A stretch of 10,947 nt of DNA, taken from contig DATCVR010000246.1 in the NCBI GenBank assembly GCA_036566745.1, forward strand, positions 1 to 10,947, given 5' to 3'. The position numbers and the translations under genes are program-made. Below the pieces are notes generated by a model. That model had not been told where the DNA came from. It saw nothing but the letters and a program-made list of their open reading frames with translations, and made no database searches. Below, in pieces: positions 4,689 to 10,947 of the stretch; position 1 is the first letter of the stretch; every line of letters begins with the position of its first letter. Source of the DNA: DATCVR01 sp036566745 (GTDB taxonomy: Bacteria > Actinomycetota > Actinomycetes > Jiangellales > Jiangellaceae).

Positions 4689-7301
4689 GTGAGCGACGAA
4701 AGGCGGACCTTGGACGACGGTGTGAAGAGTCTCCCGATTGTCGCCATGTCGAGGCCGGCTGAGGCCAGACGGCAGGCAGACGCGATCCTGGGACGCCGAT
4801 CTCCCGCGGTGGATCGCACTTATGCCCTCCACGCCTTGGCGATTGTCGACCGGGAGGCCGGGCGGGTCTCGCGAGCGATCCAGTTGCTGAGGCGAGGCGT
4901 GGCACTGAGCCTTCGCGAGGGATTGGATTCCCGTCGCGCCGAACTGGAAGCGACATTGGGGACAGCACTCGGGATGTCGGGGCAGCGCTCGGCTGCGCTT
5001 CGGGCATTCGAACGCGCCTTGGTCACGCCTGATGTCCAGCTCGCGGCGACCATTCTCGTGCGGCGTTCCGTCGTTCACCTCATGCTCGGTGACCCGCGAA
5101 ATGCACTCCTGGACGCCGAGCATGCCGAGATGACTCTCGCGGCCTCGAACGACGCCGTCTGGGAGGCACGCGCTCAGAACAACATGGGCCTGGCTTTGCT
5201 GGCGCAAGGCAGGCTCGTCGAGGCGGAGCAGCGCCTCCAGCGTGCGCAGCTTCTGATGGAGCGCGAAGGCCGCGAGTACGACGCGCTCCTGGTCATCCAG
5301 AACCGGGGGGACTGTGCGCATCGGATGGGGGATCTGCCGCGTGCGTTGCGGATGCTCTACTCGGCGCGGGAGCGCTACGAGGAGCTCGGCGTGGTCCCGC
5401 CGGAGGTCGTGCGTGATCTGGCCGTGGTCCAGCTCGCGGCGGGGCTGACCGAGGAGGCTGCCGAGACCGCGGACGAACTCGTCGCGATGTTGCAGGGTGA
5501 CCGCGACTCCGCGCTGCGGCGCGCGGACGGCTTCGTCGCGGCGGCCACGGCCCATCTTGCCGCGGGCGATCCCGGACGTGCCGTCGACCTGGCTCGCCGC
5601 GCCGCGCGGTCCAGTCGCCGCCAGGGCCACGTCGAGGCCGAGCGGCACGCCCGCATCGTCATGCTCCGGGCCCAGGCCGCCAGCGGGACGATCACCAAAC
5701 GCCACGCTCGGGCGGCGGCCCAGCTCGCCGCCGAACTCCGCGACCGGTACTCCTCCGAGCACCTCGACGCGCTCGTCCTGGCCGGCCGGATGGCGATCGT
5801 GGCCGGGCTCCCCGAGGTCGCCGACGCCAGCCTGAGCCGAGCCGCCACCGAGCGCGGCCGAGGTTCGGCGTTGCGCCGCGCCACCGCCTGGTACGCCAAG
5901 GCCCTGCTCGCGCAGCAACGCGGCGAACGCGGCCTGATGCTGCGCGCCTGCGAGCGCGGCCTCGACGTCCTCGACACGCACGCCCTCTCCCTCGGCGCCA
6001 CCGAGCTCCGCGCCCGCGCGACCGTCCACGGCACCGACCTCGCCGTGCTGGCCACCCGTCGCGTCGCCGCCGACGGGTCGGCCCGCGAACTGTTGCGATG
6101 GACCGAGCGCTGGCGGGCCACCCTGCACGCCCTGCCCCGGCCGGCGTCGGAGCAGGATCCCGTCCTCGTCGCCGATCTGGGCCGGCTGCGCGCCGTCGAA
6201 CGTGACCTCGGCGCCGCGCCGGACCCGAAGCAGGAGCAGGAACGCCGCCGCATCGAGGACCGAATCCGCAAGCACGTCCACAGCCGGGCCGGCGACGCAT
6301 CCCTGCGCCGGCGCCGCTTCGACCCGGCGGACCTCCTCGACGAGCTGGGCGACGACACGACGCTGCTCAGCGTGGTGGGCATCAAGGGCGGCCGGTTCCA
6401 GGTCGTCGTCGCCCGGCGGGGCCGCCTGCGGCACCTGGAGGCAGAGCCGGTCGGGACCGCCGGCACCGAGATCGAGTACGCCCGGTTCGCCCTGCGTGGC
6501 GCCGCGCTCGCTCCGGGCGCGACGGCCGAGGCGTTGCTCCGGGGGGTCGAACCCGGGCTGGCCCGGCTGGAGCAGATGTTGCTCGGCCCGGCGGTGCCGT
6601 TGCTGGGGGACGGCCCGGTCGTGCTGGTCCCGCCTTCGACCCTGCACGCGGCGCCGTGGGGTGCGCTGCCGTCGCTGCGTGAGCGCCCGGTCACGGTCGC
6701 GCCCTCGGCGGCGGCCTGGCTGCGCGCCCGCGAGACGTCCCCGCCGGTCGAGCACACCACCGCGCTCGTCGCCGGGGCCAACCTGAGCTCGTCGGCGGCC
6801 GAGGTGAAGGCGCTCGCCGACACCTACCCGGGCGCCACGGTGCTGACCGGTGCCGACGCCACGGCCCGGGCCACCCTCGGCGCGCTGGACGGTGCCTGGC
6901 TCGCCCATGTCGGGGCGCACGGCCGGTACCGCGGCGACAACCCGATGTTCTCCGCGCTGGAGCTGGCCGACGGGCCGGTCAACGTCTTCGACTTCGAAGG
7001 GCTGGAGCGCCCGCCGTACCGCCTGTTGCTCACCGCGTGCGAGTCCGGTGTCGGCTCGCCCACGGGCGCGGACGAGTTGCTGGGGCTGACGACGTCGCTC
7101 TCGGCGCTGGGCACCGCGGGGCTGATGGCGAGCGTGGTGCCGGTGAGTGACGCAGCGAGCGTGGGGTTCAGCCTCGTCGTCCACGACCGGCTGCAGCATG
7201 GCGACGATCTCGCGACCGCCTTGCTGGCGGCTCGCCAGGCCGCGTCGTCGCCGGTCGAGACCGCCACCGCGTGGTCGTTCCTGGCCCTCGGCGGCGCCTG
7301 A
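4689..7301 (+). CDS. TPR-CHAT protein (caspase-like cysteine peptidase)
   Basis: This 870-residue protein has about 500 residues of TPR-like helical repeats (for example VWEARAQNNMGLALLAQGRL and YDALLVIQNRGDCAHRMGDL) followed by a C-terminal CHAT domain from about residue 555 (DDTTLLSVVGIKGGRFQVVV). CHAT is a caspase-related (clan CD) cysteine peptidase fold. Its catalytic dyad is visible: His744 in LAHVGAHGRY and Cys784 in LLTACESGVG. No signal or membrane segment is seen, so it should be cytoplasmic. The repeats probably sense a partner or trigger and gate the peptidase, as in Csx29 of type III-E CRISPR; this is an analogy, not proof. GTG 4689 is favoured by the TAGCAT hexamer 6 nt upstream (leaderless). 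TTG 4710 (AAAGG 6 nt upstream), GTG 4722 and ATG 4746 are alternatives. The first 650 bp have lower GC than the rest. It diverges from the S8 peptidase. Confidence 0.9.
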   Translation: MSDERRTLDDGVKSLPIVAMSRPAEARRQADAILGRRSPAVDRTYALHALAIVDREAGRVSRAIQLLRRGVALSLREGLDSRRAELEATLGTALGMSGQRSAALRAFERALVTPDVQLAATILVRRSVVHLMLGDPRNALLDAEHAEMTLAASNDAVWEARAQNNMGLALLAQGRLVEAEQRLQRAQLLMEREGREYDALLVIQNRGDCAHRMGDLPRALRMLYSARERYEELGVVPPEVVRDLAVVQLAAGLTEEAAETADELVAMLQGDRDSALRRADGFVAAATAHLAAGDPGRAVDLARRAARSSRRQGHVEAERHARIVMLRAQAASGTITKRHARAAAQLAAELRDRYSSEHLDALVLAGRMAIVAGLPEVADASLSRAATERGRGSALRRATAWYAKALLAQQRGERGLMLRACERGLDVLDTHALSLGATELRARATVHGTDLAVLATRRVAADGSARELLRWTERWRATLHALPRPASEQDPVLVADLGRLRAVERDLGAAPDPKQEQERRRIEDRIRKHVHSRAGDASLRRRRFDPADLLDELGDDTTLLSVVGIKGGRFQVVVARRGRLRHLEAEPVGTAGTEIEYARFALRGAALAPGATAEALLRGVEPGLARLEQMLLGPAVPLLGDGPVVLVPPSTLHAAPWGALPSLRERPVTVAPSAAAWLRARETSPPVEHTTALVAGANLSSSAAEVKALADTYPGATVLTGADATARATLGALDGAWLAHVGAHGRYRGDNPMFSALELADGPVNVFDFEGLERPPYRLLLTACESGVGSPTGADELLGLTTSLSALGTAGLMASVVPVSDAASVGFSLVVHDRLQHGDDLATALLAARQAASSPVETATAWSFLALGGA

Positions 7302-7362
7302 CGAAAACCTCGATGAGCGTGGGTGCCGAGGAGTATCGTCGGGCTTGAGGGGGCTCGCGCAC
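7302..7362 (+). promoter_or_regulatory. Gap before the LuxR-type gene: candidate -10 and ribosome binding site
   Basis: This 61-bp gap holds TATCGT (7334-7339, a TAnnnT -10) with a poor -35 (TCGATG, 18 bp upstream) and GAGGGGG (7347-7353) about 9 nt before the ATG at 7363. It suggests that the regulator can be transcribed on its own, although read-through from the CHAT gene is possible. GCGTGGGT at 7317-7324 matches half of the palindrome at 9023. CCTCG/CGAGG (7308-7312 and 7327-7331) is a weak inverted repeat, not a convincing terminator. Confidence 0.35.
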
Positions 7363-9015
7363 ATGGTCGCTGACGTGCTCGAACGTGGCCGGACAGCCTT
7401 CGATCGCCGCGCCTGGGGCGAGGCGTACGCCCAGTTCGACACCGCCGATCGGGACGCGCCGCTCGATGTCGGCGACCTCGACAAGTTCGCGCTGGCCGCC
7501 AATCTGGCGGGCCGAGCCGACGGCATCGACCTCCTGGCCCGGCTGCATCACGAACAGCTCCGCCTCGGGGACGTCCCACGCGCGGCCAGGTGCGCGTTCT
7601 GGCTGGCCATGGGGCTGATCGACCGGGGCGACGTCGCCCAGGGCGGCGGCTGGCTCGCCCGGGCGCGCGGACTGGTCGAGGACAGCGAGCACGACTGTGC
7701 CGAACAGGGTCTCGTGCTGGTGCCGGTCGCCCTGGACAGCCTGTTCGCGGGCGACGCCGAGACCGCCTACGAGGTCTTCACCAGAGCCGCGGCGATCGGG
7801 GATCGCTTCGGCGACCCGGATCTGAAGACCCTCGGGCGACTCGGCCGGGGACAGAGCCTGATCACGCTCGGCGAGACCTCCAGGGGCGTGACGTTGCTCG
7901 ACGAGGCGATGGTCGCCGTCACGGCCGACGAGGTGTCGCCGTTCGTCGCGGGCATCGTCTACTGCGCGGTGATCGAGGCCTGCCACGCCGTCTTCGACCT
8001 GCACCGAGCCGACGAGTGGACCACCGCGCTGGGGCAGTGGTGCGACTCGCAGCCGGACCTGGTGCCGTTCCGGGGTCTGTGCCTGGTGCACCGCTCCGAG
8101 ATCATGCAGCTTCGCGGCTCCTGGGCCGAGGCCTTCACCGAGGCGCGGCGAGCCTGCGAGAGGTTGTCGCGACCCTCGACGCAGCCGGCGATCGGTGCCG
8201 CGATGTGCCAGCTGGCCCAGCTCCACCGGCTGCGCGGCGAGCTGGCGCCGGCCGAGCGGGCGTACCAGGAGTCCGCCCGGTGGGGTCACGATCCCCAGCC
8301 GGGGCTGGCGCTGCTGCGGCTCGCGCAGGGCCGGACCGACGCCGCCCAGGCGGAGATCCGCGAGGCCATCGACGAGGGACGCGATCCGACGATGCGTCCC
8401 AGGCTGCTCGCGGCTGCCGTCGAGATCGGGCTGGCCGTGAACGATCTCGCCCAGGCCCGTGCCGACTCCGAGCAACTGGCCGAGATCGCGGCCAGCCAGG
8501 GTGCGCCGTACCTGCGGGCCATGTCGGCCCAGGCGAACGGCGCCGTGCTCCTCGCCGACGGTGAGGCCGACGCGGCGGCGGGCGAGCTGCGCCGGGCCTG
8601 GATCAGCTGGCAGGCGCTGAACATCCCGTACGAGGCGTCCCGGGCCGGTGTGCTGATCGGACTCGCCCGCCGCGAGTCCGGAGACGACGACGGGGCGCGG
8701 ATGGAGCTGGAGACCGCCCGCGAGGGCTTCGAGCGGCTCGGCGCGATTCCGGACCTCGCGCGGGTCGATGCACTGTTGCGCGGGCACCCGGCGCCGGCCG
8801 GTGGCCTGTCCGCTCGCGAGGTGGAGGTGCTCGGACTCGTCGCGGCCGGCAAGACCAACCGCTCGATCGCGAACGAGCTGGTGCTCAGCGAGAAGACGGT
8901 GGCCCGCCACGTCAGCAACATCTTCGTCAAGCTGTCCGTGACCTCGCGATCCGCGGCCACGGCGTACGCCTACGAGCACGGCCTCGTCCGCGCCCATGCT
9001 GACGGGCGACCGTGA
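7363..9015 (+). CDS. LuxR-family regulator with an N-terminal TPR-like repeat domain
   Basis: This 550-residue transcription factor lacks the receiver and autoinducer domains of classical LuxR/NarL proteins, and no Walker A motif is visible. Residues 1-470 are alanine-rich helical pairs resembling TPRs (for example GDVPRAARCAFWLAMGLIDR and GELAPAERAYQESARWG). A four-helix LuxR HTH occupies about 482-545, beginning LSAREVEVLGLVAAGKTNRS and continuing with the recognition helix in SEKTVARHVSNIFVKLSV. The same architecture recurs across actinobacteria, usually as an uncharacterised regulator. ATG 7363 was chosen because GAGGGGG lies about 9 nt upstream; the frame is open farther back but overlaps the CHAT gene. 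The oxidoreductase 121 bp downstream is the likely target through the palindrome at 9023-9038. The effector sensed by the repeats is unknown. Confidence 0.92.
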   Translation: MVADVLERGRTAFDRRAWGEAYAQFDTADRDAPLDVGDLDKFALAANLAGRADGIDLLARLHHEQLRLGDVPRAARCAFWLAMGLIDRGDVAQGGGWLARARGLVEDSEHDCAEQGLVLVPVALDSLFAGDAETAYEVFTRAAAIGDRFGDPDLKTLGRLGRGQSLITLGETSRGVTLLDEAMVAVTADEVSPFVAGIVYCAVIEACHAVFDLHRADEWTTALGQWCDSQPDLVPFRGLCLVHRSEIMQLRGSWAEAFTEARRACERLSRPSTQPAIGAAMCQLAQLHRLRGELAPAERAYQESARWGHDPQPGLALLRLAQGRTDAAQAEIREAIDEGRDPTMRPRLLAAAVEIGLAVNDLAQARADSEQLAEIAASQGAPYLRAMSAQANGAVLLADGEADAAAGELRRAWISWQALNIPYEASRAGVLIGLARRESGDDDGARMELETAREGFERLGAIPDLARVDALLRGHPAPAGGLSAREVEVLGLVAAGKTNRSIANELVLSEKTVARHVSNIFVKLSVTSRSAATAYAYEHGLVRAHADGRP

Positions 9016-9022
9016 GCACGCG

Positions 9023-9038
9023 TGGGTAGAAATACCCA
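9023..9038. promoter_or_regulatory. Perfect 16-bp palindrome, candidate LuxR-regulator operator
   Basis: TGGGTA-GAAA-TACCCA lies 7 bp after the regulator stop and about 98 bp before the oxidoreductase ATG. With the following T, the right arm reads TACCCAT, which fits the NarL heptamer consensus TACYYMT. The two heptamers point outward, unlike the usual 7-2-7 NarL site. Relative to a TSS near 9109 the centre is about -78, a position suited to an activator. A smaller CCAC-C-GTGG palindrome follows at 9048-9056. Confidence 0.5.
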
Positions 9039-9096
9039 TTCCGTGTCCCACCGTGGTTGCACGATTCGCCCGATGAAGGCCGCACCCATCGCTCCC

Positions 9097-9102
9097 TAGC
9101 GT
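9097..9102 (+). promoter_or_regulatory. Candidate -10 of the oxidoreductase operon
   Basis: TAGCGT fits TAnnnT and would start transcription near 9109, about 28 nt before the ATG at 9137. The -35 position (TGAAGG, 9074-9079) is a poor match, consistent with a promoter that needs an activator. TTGCAC at 9056-9061 is a better -35 hexamer but has no -10 at the right distance. Confidence 0.3.
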
Positions 9103-9136
9103 CGACATCGCAGGACCTCGTTCTCGGGAGGCAGCG

Positions 9137-10279
9137 ATGGACACCATGGGCGTTGGCGACGGGTTCGGTTCGGAGACCGTCGAGACCGTGATCATCGGCG
9201 CAGGCCAGGCCGGCCTGGCCGCCGGCTACCACCTGGCGCGACGCGGTCGGCCGTTCGTCGTCCTCCATCCCGACGCTCGGGTTGGCGACGGTTGGCGTCG
9301 CCACTGGGACTCGCTGCGCCTCTACAGCGCGGCGCGGTACGACGGGCTGCCCGGCATGGCCTTTCCGGCTCCGCGGCACACCTTCCCGACCAAGGACCAG
9401 ATGGCCGACTACCTCGAGGCCTACGCGGAGCGGTTCGACCTGCCGGTGCGCTCGGGCATCCGGGTGGACGCGATCGACCGGGTCGGCGAGCGTTACGTCC
9501 TCACCGCGGGCGTACGCCGCATCGAGGCCGAGAACGTCGTGGTGGCGTCCGGGACCTGGGGCGAACCGCACGTCCCCGATTTCGCCGCGGAGCTCGACCC
9601 GGACATCCTCCAGCTGCACTCCAGCGGCTACCGCAACCCAGCACAGCTCCGCGAGGGCGGCGTGCTGGTCGTCGGGGCGAGCCACTCCGGCGCCGACATC
9701 GCCTTCGAGGTGGCGGCGGGCCACCCGACCGTGCTCTCCGGCCCGATCCGTGGCGAGATCCCGATCCGGATCGAGGGCCGGCCGGCGCGGGTCGTCATGC
9801 GGGTGATGTGGTTCGCCGCCACCCGGGTGCTCACGGTCGACACCCCCATCGGACGCAAGCTGCGTCCCGAGGTCCGCGCGCACGGCGGGCCGCTGATCCG
9901 GGTCAAGTCGGCCGACCTCCGCGCCGCCGGCGTGGAACACGTCGCGTCGCGGACGGTGCGCGCCCAGGACGGACTGCCGGTGCTCGACGACGGGCGGGTG
10001 CTCGACGTCGCGAACGTGATCTGGTCCACCGGCTTCCGGCCCGACTACAGCTGGATCCACCTGCCGATCCTCGGCGCGGACGGCTACCCGGAGCAGGTCG
10101 GCGGAGCCGTTGAGTCGCACCCCGGCCTCTACTTCGTGGGCCTGCCGTTCCTGCACTCGTTCAGCTCGATGCTGGTCGGCGGCGCCGGGCGAGACGCCCA
10201 GCGGGTCGTCGACCACCTCGACGCACACGCCCCGGGACGCAATCAGGCGGTTGGTGCGAGTGGGGGGTCATCGACATGA
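9137..10279 (+). CDS. FAD/NAD(P)-dependent oxidoreductase (flavin-containing monooxygenase-like)
   Basis: This 380-residue soluble flavoprotein has two Rossmann folds. The FAD site begins VETVIIGAGQAGLAAGYHLA, with GxGxxG at 21-26. The NAD(P) site is VLVVGASHSGADIAFEVA, with GxSxSG-like residues 180-185. A C-terminal WSTGFRPD (296-303) is the usual ATG-type motif of class B monooxygenases and CzcO-like proteins. LHSSGYRNP (160-168) matches the conserved histidine region of that group, but the full Baeyer-Villiger FxGxxxH fingerprint is not intact. The enzyme probably uses NADPH and oxygen to oxidise a small molecule; the substrate is unknown. ATG 9137 has an excellent GGGAGG (9126-9131) 5 nt upstream. 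The stop overlaps the next start as ATGA, so the two products are probably made together. Regulation is likely by the upstream LuxR-type protein. Confidence 0.92.
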   Translation: MDTMGVGDGFGSETVETVIIGAGQAGLAAGYHLARRGRPFVVLHPDARVGDGWRRHWDSLRLYSAARYDGLPGMAFPAPRHTFPTKDQMADYLEAYAERFDLPVRSGIRVDAIDRVGERYVLTAGVRRIEAENVVVASGTWGEPHVPDFAAELDPDILQLHSSGYRNPAQLREGGVLVVGASHSGADIAFEVAAGHPTVLSGPIRGEIPIRIEGRPARVVMRVMWFAATRVLTVDTPIGRKLRPEVRAHGGPLIRVKSADLRAAGVEHVASRTVRAQDGLPVLDDGRVLDVANVIWSTGFRPDYSWIHLPILGADGYPEQVGGAVESHPGLYFVGLPFLHSFSSMLVGGAGRDAQRVVDHLDAHAPGRNQAVGASGGSST

Positions 10280-10611
10280 ACCTCCCCGTGGTGGCCGGGC
10301 TGGTCTCGACCATGGTCTTCGCACTCAGTGCCCTGCCGATGCTGGTGAAGGCCGGCCGGACGAAGGACCTCGCGTCGTACAGCGCGAGCAACATCGTGCT
10401 GAGCAACGTGGGCAACGTCGTGCACTCCGTCTATGTCTTCAGCCTGCCGCCCGGCCCGGTCTGGCTGCTGCACACGTTCTACGTGATCAGCTCCGCACTG
10501 ATGCTGATGTGGTACCTGCTCTACACGGTGCGGCAGCGACCGGAGGCGGAGCCGTCGAGCGACGTGGGTCAGGTGGTGGACGGAAACGAGCGTGTAATGG
10601 TCGGCGCGTAG
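10276..10611 (+). CDS. Small three-helix membrane protein, PQ-loop/SemiSWEET-like
   Basis: The 111-residue product has three hydrophobic helices at about residues 4-24, 39-58 and 61-85, then a polar acidic tail of about 25 residues. After the first helix, ALPMLVKAGRTKDLASYS (19-36) matches the PQ-loop pattern of SemiSWEET/MtN3 proteins (Pro followed by spaced Lys/Arg, then a Ser-rich turn), although the usual Pro-Gln is Pro-Met here. SemiSWEETs are about 90-100 residues long and work as homodimeric sugar uniporters. Transport of sugar or another small solute is an inference. The ATG overlaps the oxidoreductase stop by 4 bp (10276-10279), indicating translational coupling. It could instead be an uncharacterised membrane protein that supports the oxidoreductase. 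Confidence 0.75.
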   Translation: MNLPVVAGLVSTMVFALSALPMLVKAGRTKDLASYSASNIVLSNVGNVVHSVYVFSLPPGPVWLLHTFYVISSALMLMWYLLYTVRQRPEAEPSSDVGQVVDGNERVMVGA

Positions 10612-10622
10612 GGTGATCGAAC

Positions 10623-10947
10623 GTGAGCATTGTGGTGGGCTTTGACCTGGATCTGACACTTGTCGACTCTGCGGACGGAATTGCCGCGACTTTTGCACGG
10701 GCCACGAAGGGCGTCGGCGCCATCGTCGATCCCGACGAGTTGCGGCCGCTGATCGGTCTTCCGCTCGAGGAGACCATGCGCCGATTAGTGCGGCCACAAG
10801 CCGTCGACGAGGCGGTTCGGCTCTACCGCGAGTACTTCCCCTCCGTCGGTGCGCCCGCGACGAGCCTGATGCCGGGTGCGGCCGAAGCCGTCGACGCCGT
10901 GCGGCGGCGGGGTGGGCGGGCGGTGATCGTCAGCGCCAAGATCGAAT
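10623..10947 (+). CDS. HAD-family hydrolase, phosphoglycolate phosphatase-like (partial, N-terminal 108 aa)
   Basis: A GTG at 10623 opens a frame that runs off the right edge. Motif I is visible at once as GFDLDLTLVDS, with nucleophile Asp8, general acid Asp10 and Thr12 (DxDxT). A helical cap insert follows (DPDELRPLIGLPLEETMRRL, then AVRLYREYFPSVGAP). Motif II is reached near the end as AVIVSAK, with Ser/Lys in the expected place. Family members are cytoplasmic phosphatases of small phosphorylated metabolites; the substrate cannot be told. The start lies 11 bp after the previous stop, with AGGG (10610-10613) 9 nt before the GTG, so co-transcription is likely. TGTAAT (10593-10598) could be an internal -10 but lacks a good -35. 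Motifs III and IV lie outside the window. Confidence 0.85.
   Translation, partial: MSIVVGFDLDLTLVDSADGIAATFARATKGVGAIVDPDELRPLIGLPLEETMRRLVRPQAVDEAVRLYREYFPSVGAPATSLMPGAAEAVDAVRRRGGRAVIVSAKIE

Noticed and set aside
7147..7362. N-terminal extension of the LuxR regulator into the CHAT gene
   Set aside because: The extension is Arg/Ser/Pro-rich, overlaps the CHAT coding region out of frame, and lacks the family's repeat character.
4632..7526. Upstream extension of the S8 frame, open on the minus strand to 7526
   Set aside because: It runs antisense through the whole TPR-CHAT gene and encodes Arg/Gly/Gln-rich sequence without domain motifs. The peptidase has a well-spaced ribosome site at 4631.
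3405..9015. A CRISPR type III-E-like locus suggested by the TPR-CHAT protein
   Set aside because: No direct-repeat array, gRAMP or other cas gene is present in the window, and the partner is an S8 peptidase rather than Csx30. Only the protein architecture is shared.
7168..9195. Minus-strand open frame of 675 codons
   Set aside because: It is antisense to the LuxR-type regulator, whose HTH and repeat domain are unmistakable. The minus-strand product shows no recognisable motif.
8927..10228. Minus-strand open frame of 433 codons
   Set aside because: It is antisense to the oxidoreductase with its clear Rossmann motifs, and is a composition artefact.

Overview
The window is GC-rich (roughly 70-75% by eye) with codons that mostly end in G or C, GTG starts used beside ATG, and typical actinobacterial families: a long LuxR-type regulator with TPR-like repeats, a TetR/DHA2-MFS pair, an XPB-type helicase-associated protein, and an S8 peptidase next to a TPR-CHAT protein. 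It is chromosomal DNA from a member of the Actinomycetota; the genus cannot be told from this stretch. No rRNA, tRNA, CRISPR array, insertion sequence or integrase was seen.

Left part (1-1116, minus strand): the N-terminal third of a helicase-associated protein runs off the left edge, preceded by a probable 46-residue acidic protein in the same direction. Next (1117-3305) is a divergent efflux locus: a TetR repressor on the minus strand and a 14-helix DHA2-type MFS exporter on the plus strand. Two operator-like inverted repeats sit exactly 33 bp apart and overlap the predicted promoters of both genes. A 99-bp convergent gap (3306-3404) follows, filled by a long palindrome with a third related arm. 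It probably acts as a bidirectional terminator or is a dispersed repeat.

Centre (3405-7301): an apparently cytoplasmic subtilisin-family (S8) peptidase on the minus strand diverges from an 870-residue TPR-CHAT (caspase-like) peptidase on the plus strand. Both catalytic sites are intact. Between them lie a small perfect palindrome and a -10 hexamer placed for leaderless translation of the CHAT gene. The divergent promoter and the 5' halves of both genes have visibly lower GC than the rest. This two-protease pair is the best candidate for an under-described system: by analogy with other TPR-CHAT proteins, one peptidase may activate the other, but no partner or substrate is proven here.

Right part (7302-10947, plus strand): a 550-residue regulator with helical repeats and a C-terminal LuxR/NarL helix-turn-helix is followed by a 121-bp gap with a perfect 16-bp palindrome. 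Then come a flavin-dependent oxidoreductase of the class B monooxygenase type, a small three-helix PQ-loop/SemiSWEET-like membrane protein overlapping it by 4 bp, and the start of a HAD-family phosphatase cut off by the right edge. The likely logic is that the LuxR protein controls the oxidoreductase/membrane-protein operon through the palindrome.
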